The position numbers and the translations under genes were made by a program. DNA of 64,000 bases, from positions 124,001 through 188,000 of the forward strand of contig JAFREQ010000181.1 of the NCBI GenBank assembly GCA_025331565.1, in the 5' to 3' direction. Every line of letters begins with the position of its first letter. Position 1 is the stretch's first letter. This document shows, piece after piece, positions 22,801 to 32,700 of this stretch. A model generated the notes under the pieces. The model made no database searches. It had not been told where the DNA came from and worked only from the letters and a program-made list of their open reading frames with translations. The DNA comes from Holacanthus passer (lineage: Eukaryota > Chordata > Actinopteri > Pomacanthidae).

Positions 22801-24134
22801 ACCTGTTCTTGAACCGGTTATCTGCATGTTTTGAAACAATCTGTTTGAATGATAAAATATAAATATAGCAGCTGGGATCCTGTGGACAAACGGTCCAATT
22901 CTACAAAGCTGCTGTTTTCAGCTACACTCTTATGAAAAGACAGTCTAGTTGAACAGAGGAAAGCAGTATGTTAGTGCAAACATCGGAGTATTTCAGCCAG
23001 GTTATAAGGCAGATATTAGAAGTAGTGTCAGGCTTCATGTATTGTCTCTCATCATTGTTTGTGTCCAGCAAACTAGCGACAGGTGAGCCTGGGCATGGAG
23101 CCATGTTACGCTCGTATTTTTGCACTCCAGCAAACAGAGGAATATAATAATATAATAATATATTAATATAATAATATAAGTTTATTTGTACTGTACAGAG
23201 CTGTTTCATATACAGTAAATGAGTGTGCTGGGAGATAAAGCATTCAAATAAAGAGACAGAAGGGTGGGCAAAAGACAACAAAACATCAACACCAGAAATT
23301 ATATGTATAAAATAAACAAGAGTGTGACACACACACAAACATGCACATGGATATCTTGTCATGATGTGACCATTCACAGGTAAACACCAATATGAAAAAA
23401 GGAGTGTTGTTGCTAACACTCAACAAAAGCCAGAATATTGTGACATTGTGACAGTGCAAGTTAGTGGTGATGTTATGGTTTTGTTGACATAATGTGTCTT
23501 CAAAAATATACCTCTAGTACATTTGATGGGGGTTATTTTGAGCTAAATTGGAGCAGTAGAAACTCAGTTTTCAACTGTATAATTGGAGAAAGGGTCCACC
23601 AAACATTTACAATTTTACATCATTTATGTGACCTGGCTGCTGCCTTGTTTATCGTCTAATGTAAACACATCTTTCACATTGATGACGCAACATGACGTCC
23701 AAGCATCCCGCTGGCGTCATTTCAACAAAGTATCAACTTTTCAAGGAACTTCGCCGAAGGGAACAGTGACATCCTCGCATTTGGTAACAGTTAGCTTACC
23801 TTCACACACACACACAGTTACACCATGGTGAAATGGTTTCCGAAGCCAGGACCCACTCTGGGGACTGACGTTTAATTCACACACTGTCGTTGCTGGGTTA
23901 ATTATATCTTATCCGAATTGAAAAAAAACGGCTCCAAGAATTAATTTAAGGTGAAAAGTAGAGAGAAGTAAAGGAGCAAACTACCCAGACTGTCTTCATA
24001 GCTGCTCACCAGTCTGCTCATGCACACAAGTCTGAGAGGCTATTTACCTTAACGGGCCAGTTGTCGGTCAGAACCGGGAGGTGCAGCAGGAGAAAGGAGC
24101 AAACCGGGAGAGCTAAGCCTCCGCGAGCCAACAT
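4688..24134 (-). CDS. ADAMTS-like secreted glycoprotein, THSD4/ADAMTSL4 class (20 coding exons)
   Basis: Predicted 1026 aa. Coding exons, 5' to 3': 24134-24048, 19932-19843, 19199-19096, 15279-15204, 15091-14989, 14713-14568, 14375-14252, 12665-12585, 12391-12216, 12084-11673, 10939-10871, 10451-10088, 9776-9676, 8232-8106, 7505-7292, 6265-6110, 5936-5766, 5586-5410, 5165-5012, 4836-4688. All junctions are in phase with GT donors and AG acceptors. Domains: signal peptide (1-24), thrombospondin repeat 1 (about 65-123), cysteine-rich and spacer modules (about 124-345), variable linker (about 346-627), six thrombospondin repeats (about 628-977), and a PLAC domain (991-1020). There is no metalloprotease domain, so it is ADAMTS-like and not an ADAMTS. 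One plus six repeats with PLAC, and the length, match both THSD4 (ADAMTSL6) and ADAMTSL4. Members of this group bind fibrillin microfibrils. I cannot separate the two by eye, so no symbol is given. Confidence 0.9.
5012..9776 (-). CDS. Exons 13-19: array of six thrombospondin type 1 repeats
   Basis: The repeats start at YRWKVSAYAPCSSTC (exon 13), WETSGWSECSRTCGEG (exon 15), WEVSEWSECSARCGSRG (exons 15/16), WTVSDWGPCSGVCGEG (16/17), WVEQEWQQCNATCGRG (17/18) and WFTTSWSQCSKTCGSG (18/19). Exons 16-19 each begin exactly at the first cysteine codon of a repeat in phase 0, a regular intron placement that suggests exon-by-exon duplication. CSxxCG motifs would be sites for O-fucosylation in this family. 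The Trp ladder is degenerate in the last two repeats. Exons: 9776-9676, 8232-8106, 7505-7292, 6265-6110, 5936-5766, 5586-5410, 5165-5012. Confidence 0.9.
6690..6966 (+). mobile_element. LINE 3'-end fragment (L2/Maui-like) with ATGG tail
   Basis: The order of phrases GATGCCTCCTAGCTGCCTCC, GGGACTCAACCGGGAAGACA, CCCAGGGCACACCCAGCATA and CCTCCAGGAGGAGCAGGAAAG, followed by AATGAATGGATGGATG, matches the decayed 3' ORF end and tandem-tail structure of fish L2-like LINEs. It lies in the intron between exons 15 and 16 of the ADAMTS-like gene, in antisense orientation. It is 5'-truncated and non-functional. Confidence 0.6.
8266..9131. mobile_element. Complete hAT-type MITE, 866 bp, with TIRs and 8-bp duplication
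   Basis: The left end reads CAGTGGTGGGTAGTAAC and the right end, on the other strand, CAGTAGTGGGTAGAGTAA, so the termini are imperfect inverted repeats. Both sides are followed by nested runs of ACTTGAGTA/TACTCAAGT-type sequence. The flanks are GTTAACGG (8258-8265) and GTAAACGG (9132-9139), an 8-bp target-site duplication with one mismatch, as expected for hAT elements. There is no transposase frame inside, so it is non-autonomous. It sits in the intron between exons 13 and 14. A GC-rich tandem array lies in its centre (see separate entry). Confidence 0.8.
8636..8716. repeat. GC-rich tandem repeat inside the MITE
   Basis: About three copies of a roughly 25-bp unit based on CCGGCTAACCCGCTGGTACCGG occur here, each with an internal GGTACC palindrome. 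The base composition contrasts sharply with the AT-rich element around it. Confidence 0.7.
10088..12084 (-). CDS. Exons 10-12: variable low-complexity linker
   Basis: Exons 12084-11673, 10939-10871 and 10451-10088 encode about 280 residues with few cysteines. Acidic (LEEEEEDVVWE), proline-rich (TPSPPPPAA) and Ser/Thr/His-rich stretches dominate. Several NxT/NxS sites suggest glycosylation. Exon 12 repeats short NTHS/QTHS/THS motifs, encoded by degenerate GTGT-type DNA. In THSD4 and ADAMTSL4 the equivalent region between spacer and C-terminal repeats is likewise poorly conserved. The exon 10 donor (GTGAGT at 11672) was chosen because it keeps phase with exon 11. Confidence 0.75.
12216..12665 (-). 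CDS. Exons 8-9: ADAMTS spacer 1 domain
   Basis: Exon 8 (12665-12585) encodes YVFITNIPAGASDIQIIERH. Exon 9 (12391-12216) encodes FFFNGNTVFD, FRVAGTVFKYRR and a closing EYIIAQGPT segment. These beta-strand phrases are characteristic of the ADAMTS spacer-1 family. Exon 10 continues with HITYEYTIPR, which ends the domain. The exon 9 donor lies next to a GT microsatellite (12183-12210). Confidence 0.9.
12666..14251. other. Intron between exons 7 and 8 of the ADAMTS-like gene
   Basis: This 1.6-kb AT-rich intron has no supported exon on either strand. It contains a short ATT trinucleotide run near 13,961-13,980. Open frames on both strands around 12,820-13,371 have no domain signature. Confidence 0.5.
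14252..19199 (-). CDS. Exons 3-7: N-terminal thrombospondin repeat, cysteine-rich module and start of spacer
   Basis: Exon 3 carries the Trp ladder WWGEWSSW and the CSRSCGGG core of TSR1. Exon 4 supplies its C-terminal cysteines (FCVGAPKQYQLCPNQ), and exon 5 opens with PC and QCSQFNS. Exon 6 contains NKPCDLQC and then FCRDTKHHGVCIEGTC. Exon 7 contains GCDG and DRCGLCGGNGTSC, the conserved cysteine-rich/spacer junction of ADAMTS proteins. The five exons are 19199-19096, 15279-15204, 15091-14989, 14713-14568 and 14375-14252. The acceptor of exon 4 (GTGTAAG) is weak but is fixed by phase and by the conserved cysteines. Confidence 0.88.
16690..16815 (-). repeat. Dispersed fish repeat (ATTTGTATAGCGCC family), minus orientation
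   Basis: Read on the minus strand, the phrases CAATTTCATTTGTATAGCAC, CAAATCACAACAAAAG and GACCCAACAGTTCCCATCAT appear in the same order as in the plus-strand copy at 56,322-56,540. It lies in intron 3 of the ADAMTS-like gene. Classification is uncertain. Confidence 0.65.
16820..17700 (+). mobile_element. Decayed Tc1/mariner-like transposon with transposase remnant
   Basis: The frame at 17,284-17,502 reads VSKEAVHGTLKHFAET, then SGRPKVPAPSEDQYIKL and LRDGKETQ. This is the paired-type DNA-binding region of Tc1 transposases, including the GRPR-like GRPK motif. Downstream, near 17,545-17,640, a second frame gives an RLKEAHLKG-like piece typical of the next transposase segment. The 5' side at 16,827-16,855 carries a CAGCTGGGTCCAAAAGCCTG-like terminal phrase. 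Multiple frame breaks show it is dead. It lies in intron 3 of the ADAMTS-like gene, in the opposite orientation. Confidence 0.7.
17905..18180. repeat. Purine-rich (GGA/GAA) tract
   Basis: About 280 bp are almost wholly A/G on the plus strand. The long open frames on both strands (Lys/Glu-Arg-rich or Ser/Leu/Phe-rich) come from this bias and are not genes. Confidence 0.8.
19843..19932 (-). CDS. Exon 2 of the ADAMTS-like gene: hydrophilic pre-TSR segment
   Basis: A 90-nt phase-0 exon encodes 30 polar residues beginning DRSEGRVEQRNVQQQ, between the signal peptide and the first thrombospondin repeat. It is supported by an acceptor and donor of the right phase on both sides. Because it is phase 0/0 it could be skipped without a frame change. 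It is less conserved-looking than its neighbours, so it is the least certain exon of the model. Confidence 0.6.
19933..24047. other. First intron of the ADAMTS-like gene
   Basis: This 4.1-kb intron contains CA-rich stretches near 20,345 and 20,465. It also has a decayed dispersed repeat at about 21,055-21,315, with GATATCAGCATGG...ATTATTGGCCTGAAGAA phrases shared loosely with 59,905-60,150, and an (AAT/ATA) run at 23,143-23,180. No exon is supported. Large first introns in matrix genes often hold enhancers, but nothing in the sequence identifies one. Confidence 0.5.
23143..23180. repeat. (ATA/AAT)n AT-rich microsatellite
   Basis: A run of ATAATAATAT units, about 38 bp, lies within intron 1 of the ADAMTS-like gene. 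Confidence 0.75.
24048..24134 (-). CDS. Exon 1 of the ADAMTS-like gene: start codon and signal peptide
   Basis: The ATG at 24134 begins MLARGGLALPVCSFLLLHLP. This is a classic signal peptide, with a basic n-region, a Leu-rich core and a likely cleavage site near residue 22-24. The exon closes in phase 0 at a GTAAAT donor. The flanking DNA at 24130-24260 is C/T- and CpG-rich, consistent with a promoter or first exon. A 4.1-kb intron separates it from exon 2. Confidence 0.85.
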
Positions 24135-24599
24135 GGTTCATTCATGTCACGGAGCGACGATCCTTCCACTCCCCCTCACCTCCAGCAGCTCCCCTCCTCA
24201 CTCCTCCTTCCTCCTCCCACTTCGACCCCCTCCTGGTGTAGCTACGCCTCCCGGCCTCACAGGACATCCCCGTTTGTGTTTCACCCTGCACATCCACATG
24301 AGGTGAATGCTTTGTGTGAGGGTCTGTTTTCGTTTGTTTGTTCTGGGAAAGTGGGAATTCAGAATGTATGAACTCCTAATATGACAATTTGAGCCTGTGT
24401 GAGCTACAGAGAACACCACAGGTAACATCTAATACTATATCATGTATGAAACATTCCTCAACACAAAAAGAGAAAAGAGTAAAAAAAAGTAAAAAGTAAT
24501 TTATATTTTACAAATGATTTTTGTCTTCATTTTAATCTGATTTTAGTCGGCCTGAGTGTTGTCTTTTCTGAAGTGTTTTTTTAGTGGTTTTTACAGTGT

Positions 24600-24990
24600 T
24601 AAAGATAAGATAGAACTTTATTAATCCCAAAGGAAATTCTTTTGCCAGACTGTTCCAGAAATTACAGTAAAGAGCATCCAAAAAATACAACAAATAGGAT
24701 ACAACAATAGAGCATCCTAATGATATAAATGAAATATAGAATAGAGAAGAATAGGATATTTTTACAGTAGAACTGGGATTAGTTAAGTAACAGATGTGGA
24801 TGAACATGATAAAGCTTATGATGGTAAAGTAATATTGCACGTGGACATGAGAAGTAATATACTTCAGTTATCCTTCCTGCAGAAGGGGGAGCAGTTACAC
24901 AGTCTGATGGCCACAGGGAGAAAAGGCCTCCTGTGGCGTTCTGTGGTGCACCTCAGTGGTTCCAGCAAATGGTTGAAGGTGCTCTGGTAC
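24600..24990 (-). mobile_element. Rex/CR1-like LINE 3' end
   Basis: On the minus strand, the frame from about 24,970 contains RCTTERHRRPFLPVAIRLCN, the conserved C-terminal phrase of Rex/CR1-type reverse-transcriptase ORFs. It is followed by a 3' UTR ending GGGATTAATAAAGTTCTATC and TTATCTT. It is heavily truncated at the 5' end. It lies between the start of the ADAMTS-like gene and rnf2. Confidence 0.6.
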
Positions 24991-25949
24991 AGTTATCATA
25001 TTTTTAAAAATCAGCCACATTTATTATTATTGATACTATTGAATATTGCTGGAGGAGAAGAATCTCATGAAACCAACTGAAGATGTGTCCAGTAGCATTT
25101 ATGAAGATAGTTACAGGTGCTTCAGTTTCCAGTCCAGCTGAACTACAGCTCCCTACTCAGTTTCCAAAAATGCTTTTCAACTTGTACTTTTTTCTAATAA
25201 CTTATCTTTCATCCCACTCAATGAGACGTTGCCCCCTCAGTCCTATCGTCATTCCGTCAATTACCATTATTACCTCATCGTATCATTTGCACAATCCTGC
25301 AGAAGCCATGCTGCCTGTGTAAATGTTGTACACTGTAGGTGTCCCTTAAAGCCTCAGAAATTCCAACCTGTCTCCACAAGGCTCTGCTTAATCCAAACAT
25401 TTGATCCTTTATCTGCTAATGCCCCCTTGCTCCACTTGGTGTGTGGGCAATCACTGTAACACCACCCAGCTGTGAGGACACCACACTATGCTGTTTGAAT
25501 GCACAGTGTTTAACACTGATTGTACAGTATTCACAACTGACAATTTGTACTGTACCTGCTTTACGCTGAAATATGGTCATTTAAATGGTGAAGTGAAACA
25601 ATGGTTTTATAAACCTAGACTTTTGTAAATCTTCAGCACTGCCAATGTGAGGCATCTTTTGACCTGCAAATCACCAAATGAATACTTACTGGGTGCTTAC
25701 AACACTAATCACCTCTAATAGATAACACTAGAGCTCTGACGTCTTCTAGTGGCAACAATGTAAAACTACATCACAGTACATATTAGATGACCAGCATGAG
25801 TGAATGAATGAATGAAGGCCCCAATCTTTGATACTGAAGGGGAGATAGAAAAGAGAAGAGAGGGGCAGGGAGTCAACATGTAAAATGTCAGTAATCTATT
25901 CAATAAGCTTCCTCTTCTCCATATCCCTTATTTTTGATTAGCTCATTTA

Positions 25950-26010
25950 TTGATGATTGGAATGTTGTAAATTTCCCACTGTGGGACGAATAAAGGTTTA
26001 TCTTATCTTG
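25950..26010 (+). mobile_element. LINE 3' tail fragment
   Basis: The phrase AATTTCCCACTGTGGGACGA, followed by ATAAAGGTTTATCTTATCTT, is the typical 3' terminus of Rex/CR1-like elements in fish. Only the last 60 bp or so remain. It ends about 200 bp upstream of the presumed rnf2 promoter. Confidence 0.55.
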
Positions 26011-26199
26011 TGATTATTGATGCATTAATGGGTTTTCATGGTTTACTTCATACCTGCTTTCAGAATGTGATTTATCATTGGGTCGCTCAGATCCACTGCT
26101 GGGACCAATTCCTCAAATATTATAATGTTAGATTGAAAGCTGTTTCAAATATAGGCTGCCTGTTGTTTTCAACTTACCATGCACCCCCATTCCTTTCTG

Positions 26200-26301
26200 A
26201 TCTGGCCTCAATTTCCCAGACTACATCGCTTCTTGTGCGTCCGCCATATTGCCTTCGCCTAAACGCGCTGGCTGGATCGGCTCGTACCTACAACTGAAAA
26301 T
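26200..26301 (+). other. rnf2: Non-coding first exon of rnf2 (3' boundary only)
   Basis: A consensus GTAAGT donor at 26,302 follows a CpG-containing, pyrimidine-rich stretch, and the coding start lies in a downstream exon at 29,718. A 5' UTR exon separated from the ATG exon is usual for vertebrate RNF2. The transcription start was not determined, so the left boundary is a guess. Confidence 0.5.
26236..26254 (+). promoter_or_regulatory. YY1-type motif in the rnf2 promoter/first exon
   Basis: TCCGCCATATTGCC at 26,240-26,253 matches the YY1 core (minus-strand AATATGGCGG). It lies about 50 bp before the first-exon donor of rnf2, in the usual location of YY1 sites near transcription starts. YY1 is the vertebrate relative of Drosophila Pho, a Polycomb recruiter, but YY1 motifs are common in many housekeeping promoters. 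Confidence 0.5.
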
Positions 26302-29300
26302 GTAAGTACAGAAACAATAATATTTTATGCTGGGAATAATTAGATGTTTTGTCTGGATTTGTGTACTGTGAGTGTTCATATACGTGTTTGCAGCTGTTGA
26401 AATACTGGAACTGAGCTTCCAAAATCATACAGTTTACATCAGGAGATTGGTGCGTCGGCTCTTTCTCTGTTGTTGTTTTTCCCTCTGTCACAGACAAATT
26501 ACATTCACGACTCCCTCGCAATATTTTAGCTATTAGCTTTTTGTATCGCTATCTGTGAGATTGAAATCGACACGACGGATCTGCCGGTTCTTCTTAGTCT
26601 TCTATCGGCCACATACATGCCATATCTGGACCTTATTTTGCTTCTAATGTGAGCGTTACGAAGAATAGCTAGCTTCTGAGGTAGCTAGTTAGCATTAGCC
26701 GAGCCCCCTAGATTGTGCATGAAATCAGTGTGCGGGTTCTGTCTATTAACTGCGGTTCTTTAGTTAGTACAATACGATGAACTGGAACAAATGTCAGTGT
26801 CATTGTCTTGTGCTAGCTAGCAAAACTAAGATGATATGAAAGCCAAACCGTAGAGAGCATGTATCTAATTTGAGTCAGTAATTATAACACATTAGTCTTT
26901 GTTTATTGGCATGAATTGATGATTGCTGTAAGGAGACTATATAATTTGTGGTCTACATGCCCTCAGGTCTGTGTCTCTGTTGTTGGGTTTGTTTGTCTTA
27001 AAACTGATATGATCAATTTGCCTTCAGCCGCCCAGTGTGTTTAATATGGACCACCCCACTTTCACCTCGTCTGTCACATGGATGGCAGCATGGCCACACA
27101 ACTGCGCAATCTGAGAGTAGGAGTGAAATTATGGCATTCAGCTTTTTGGGTTTATCTGTTGGCAGGAATGTGGCACAAGTAGGCTGTCAGGCCCAGTACC
27201 CACTGTGGGTTTCCCCTGGCTGTCTTCAAGATATCTTGGTCATGAATTCAAGCTATGCACGGCCCAAAGGTCTCAGGTGGCATTAATAAAGAAGCAAAAA
27301 AAAAAAAATCTGAAAATATCTTGCTGCAGAAATTTCTCTTCAAGATGGATAATTCTGTTAATATGAAGAACCTTAGAATCATTAACTCATGATTTAATGT
27401 CTTTAATAAAACCAGCATAGTATTTCAATATAGACATTCCCAGTCTTTCGAGTGTTTCTTGGCATTTCTTTACTTTTAGAAACCAGCTCGAATACATTAG
27501 GAACTCTGAGTCCAATGATGCCTCCCACAACACTCAACAGAGGACCCACAAGGTTGTATGATAAATGGTTCATGAGTTATGAAAGGGTGCGGGGCTATAG
27601 AAATGTCAGCCCGAAACCCGACCGGGAGACACAGACCAGATTGGCAGCTGATTGCTATTAAGAAGTTAATGTTAATTTACATGTTGTCAAAACAACTTTG
27701 TGTCTTACCTACTGTATCATTGGTAGCCTTGACCCCTGTGCCAGGCCATGACACACATAATCCTTCCTCCTTGTCAAGAAAGTTGTTAAAAAATAACGAT
27801 TGCTCGTTAAATGACTGCTAACGTTAGCATACCTAATTTGCTATCATCTGCGCTTGCTGAGATGAGTCTGACCTCTGCCCTTTGACCCTACACACAGAGC
27901 ACTTCCTTCAAGGTCAGCACTGTCTGATCATGGCCGGGTTGTCTCAGATCCACTCGGGTATTACACATAATGTTAATCAGACCATGGCCCTATGGCAATA
28001 GAAGGGGACCTGACCTGGACTTGAATGACCATATAAAACGTGGGTCCGCACCTGTACGAGTCCCAGGTCAGGTCTAGAGGTCAAGGGTTCTAGGGTTTTG
28101 ATAGACTCTTGAAGACTTAGGTCAGTGATGCCTCCCATGAGTATCTATGACAGCCAGTTATGAAAAGGGTCATCGCAAATTGGTGCGCACGTTTGTGACT
28201 GTCTACAAATCATGTTATATTAAACCATTTAGAAGGATGTACCTTATTGTTATAGAGCTTTCCCTCAGCCACACCTCCTTTTGCCTGTTGGCATTAACAG
28301 TTAATCAGTTGTCTTTTGGCTCATGACACACCTTTCCACAAAATCTTGTGCAAGTCTGTGAATCCATTTGGAAGTTATGTGTTTTTACCCTGTATTTGCC
28401 AGGTGGCAGGTGCTAATTTCATTTCCTGAGTCTAGGTAAATTAAAATGTATGAAAAAAGTGCCCAAGAAAACATGGATGAGGAGTAGTGAATATGTACTG
28501 GACACAAATGCTAATGAGCAGCCATGATGAAGAACAGCGGTATGTGTTTTGATCTTCTTGAGAGTTCTCACTGTCACTGTGTGTCGTATCCATCTCTGAA
28601 ATCCTTGAAGCAGCTTGTTCTTAACTTCTCTCACCTGATCCGTTCTAAATTCTAATTCTAATAATTAAGTGACTTCTGTTTTATTAAATAAAATTTACCA
28701 CTGTATCATAGAGATGTACCAATCCTTAATTATGTTATTGAGATGCAGTTTCTCCCCAATGGGGTTAACATGAAAAGTAATGTTTAGTATACTGTGTGTT
28801 CATTTGAAAATCAAATCTGGATGAGAAGTAAAACAATGTTGTGAATATGTTAATTTAAAAAATATGTCAGTTGAATTGCATTTATTTCACAGCAAGTTCA
28901 TCCATGAATATGTCCATTCATTGCACTAAAACCTTTATTAAATTTATCTTACAGCATGAACACAAAATGTAAAAAATTATGTTTTGGTAACTGTGAGAAT
29001 ATAAGCGTCTGGGTCTGTGTGATTTCTGAATATCTTGTATGACAAAGTTGTAGGTTTGTGGATAAGAAACACACAAAAATATGGTCCTGGATTTTTTTTG
29101 TATCAACTAAAACCTTTTGACGTCCTATCACCAGCTGTAGAGATGGAATTGTTACTCCAGGCTGAGCTCCTCTTTGCCTTTTTCATCAAACACATGCTTG
29201 ATACATTGTTATGGAATGGAAACTGCTGTATTGTTCAAATCTATTTTCCTAAGATTCTTGGTCCATGAAATGCTCAAGACAAAGCAATTGAGATGAATGT

Positions 29301-29707
29301 TAGCTAAATAAGAAATTGCTAAAGTAAAATTTAGAAAAACACATTGACATTGATTTATGGGTGATAAAGGGTGTTTACATTCTAAACTCAGAAGGTAAAG
29401 CGAGTCATTCATTCATTTTAGGGTTGGTGGTTTCATCACTCATAAGTCTAAGTATCCTTGAGCAAAATGCCATTTCTTACCAGTGGCCAAGCCAGTTCCT
29501 TGCATGGGAGTGTGTGTGATTGTGTGTGTGTGTGTGTGTGTGTGAGACTGAATGAGAAGGAAATTGTACATTTGTCTGCTAAGGTAAAGAAGCACTAAAA
29601 GTGCAGCCCATTTTTTGCAACCAAAAATTCCCACTAGTAATCATCACCAGGTCATCATTATATTCCATATTTTCAATAAAACCTAATTTTGTTTTTGTGT
29701 GTTTCAG
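26302..29707 (+). other. First intron of rnf2
   Basis: The 3.4-kb intron separates the 5' UTR exon from the ATG exon. It holds a GT microsatellite at 29,511-29,543 but no supported exon. Frames near 27,035-27,286 and 27,452-27,821 lack homology cues. Confidence 0.55.
29511..29543. repeat. (TG)n microsatellite
   Basis: About 14 TG units, nearly uninterrupted, lie 165 bp upstream of the first coding exon of rnf2. Confidence 0.9.
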
Positions 29708-29717
29708 TGTTGCAGTG

Positions 29718-32700
29718 ATGACTCAGACAGTTCAGACCAACGGGGTTCAACCCCTCAGTAAGACCTGGGAGCTGAGTCTGTATGAGCTACAGAGAACACC
29801 ACAGGTAACAATTCATACAATATCAGTTCATCCACATAAGTATCTTATCAAAATCATTTTCCTCATGTTTGTTTTACAAGCATATTTTTATCAATCACAC
29901 ATGTCAGCATTTGTTTTGGGTGGACATTTATCTAAAGCACATAATCAGTTCATATCAGTACACAGTTATGAGCTACACAGTTAGCTCCCCCGTGTTCCTG
30001 AAAATAGAACACTGAGATGTGCAATATCCAAAATGATGACTCTTCAGTTGCTGTGGTTATGAGATTTTTTTGGACCTAAAAACATTAATCAGACCCGTGA
30101 GTTGTATCTGTATCAGTTGTGCATCACTCTGCAGATAGGTGTATCTCTATGTGTACTAACCTTCATCTCGATCTATTTCGTACTGGCACAGGAGGCTATA
30201 ACAGATGGACTGGAGATCGCGGTGTCGCCCAGGTCCTTGCACAGTGAACTTATGTGTCCTATCTGTCTGGACATGTTGAAGAACACAATGACAACCAAAG
30301 AATGTCTGCACCGCTTCTGCGCTGATTGTATCATCACAGCTTTGAGATCTGGGTGAGTTTTACCATGCAGTAGAAACCAAGAGAACCATGTCTGTCCCTG
30401 TAGTGCTGTTAAAGTTTCTAATGATCTCACCCAAGTAGGGCTAGATACTGAACTCAGATACTTTTATTGCACCAACCAGATACGCATATGTGTTGATATT
30501 GACAAGTGTTGAAAAATGCCTTCTCATTTGGTACCAAATTTCAATACCTCAGGAAGAAATCTCATCTCAGTCAGTGAGACAGTATTAGTGAACCAATAAG
30601 CATGCAACATGCTTGTACCAAGATCTAACATTAGCAATATTGGTGATTGGCTGTTTTAATGTTACACGTTGTAGAAATATGCAGGAAAAACCCTACATCA
30701 TGCCCAGAGATGTGGCTCTGTTTACCGCCAGCTATTTATCTGCACAGATACCTAAGTGAACTTTGTGCTGCTTTTGAGCTATTCAGTTCAGCTAACCTGT
30801 ATCTGTTGGTGAGTCTGTTCAACACATCGTCCACCGTGATGGAAACCAGAGCTGGAGTGTTTCTGGTGTAAGTGATGGTAGAAAAGAACCACACTCCTTT
30901 TCTGTGAAACGTACAGAACAAGGACTGTGGATTTTGTCGCATGTCGCTTACTTTTAAATTGCTTTGGAAAGGAATCTATTCAAGGCTAGTATTGACAACA
31001 AGAACAATTAGAGCAACCAATAACCATTGAACATGTCAGTAAAAAAATGTGAACCTATTCTTTAAATCATATATTCAGGTCTGCACAACATCACTGTTGA
31101 AGTCATGTCTATTCAGCTTTCCACATATTGACTCTGGACAAGCTACAAGCAACTACTGTCATCAACCATTAAATCATGGCAAATGACATGTTGTTACACT
31201 GTCATAAAGGTCCCATGAGCTTAGACAAGAACTTACTCATTAGTCTGCAGTTCTCTTACTCCTGTAAGTGGTGACATTTGTTCTAATGTGCTTATGACCA
31301 TAGATGCTAAAAGGTTGCAGAGTAAATGCCAAAGAAAAGGTTTGTGTAGATCAGTCATGCATTGTCCTGCGAAGTGTGCTCTAACATACTCACATGTGAC
31401 TGGAAGCACTTGTGAATATTCTCTCTTGTCATTTAGTTTTTTAGAGGCTTACTTTAAGTGTATTGTTTGATTTAAACATACCCACACAAAAATTGTGCGT
31501 GTGTTGCATTAACAGTAGAATTTCACATTGTTGCATTGGCACAATTATTTTAGTGGATGATGATGAAACTGTCTGACTTTCCTGTCTTTGCAGTAATAAA
31601 GAGTGTCCTACCTGTCGTAAGAAGCTGGTGTCCAAGAGGTCGCTGCGTCCAGACCCTAATTTTGATGCTCTGATTAGTAAGTAACCACATAAGGGTTCAG
31701 AGAGATTTTAATCACTATACAAAATATTTGGATTAACCAAGTGGCAATGCCCCGGGGTGAAAAATGAAGCCAACGCCGTAGTCCCAAAAACTGCAGTTCC
31801 TCGAATGGCCACTTGAGGCTGGCTTCAAAAGGGACTCAATTTCTATAGACCCCGTATTAAATTGCCCAACTTTAAAGCAGAAATAACCATATTTGCATTC
31901 TGGTACAAAAAACAGTTTTGGTCACTATCATTGGACACCAACACTGAGATTCATCTACTGAAACCTATGGTGACGTCACAGACACTATGTCAGTGTTTAA
32001 TACAGTCTATGGGATTAACTGAAAATGAGTCAAAATGCTGTGTAAAATGTCCTAGAAATTGTTTTATATTCATTTATCCCATTTCAGGCAAGATTTATCC
32101 CAGCCGTGACGAGTACGAAGCCCACCAGGAGAGAGTGTTGGCCCGCATTAGCAAACACAACAACCAGCAAGCCCTGTCCCACAGCATAGAAGAGGGACTG
32201 AAGATACAGGCAATGACCAGGTAAACACAGCAGTCCAGCCACACACAAATAATGCAAATACACTGAAATCACTATCTTCTCTAATAACTTGAATTTGCAT
32301 TTTTATTTTGTCAGACTGCAGCGTGGTAAGAGACACACAGTGGAGAATGGTAGCGGAGCAGAAGACAATGGAGACTCCTCGCACTGTAGCAACGCTTCTG
32401 TCCATAGCAACCAGGTATGTTATGATTTTTAACACATTATCAAATGTGTGCATTTTGTGTTCCAGCTATTAATTTTGGCATTAAAGTACAATAGTGCTTA
32501 TTTTTATGTTAAATACATGTAACATCAAAGGAAGTGCCAAACCTTAGACACACTGCTGGGTATCAGCTGTAATGATGTAACTAGTGAAAATATGTAATGA
32601 CACTGGGTGTTATGGTTTAATTGCAGAGCCCAGTTAGTGTTGAGCTAGACTAGTATAACAGTGAGGAATTGAGTAATTCTTGAGACGTACACTGAATGCT

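Noticed and set aside
22922..23419. 165-codon minus-strand frame in intron 1 of the ADAMTS-like gene
   Set aside because: Composition is random-looking (many Cys/His/Tyr, spans an ATA microsatellite), with no domain and no splice links.
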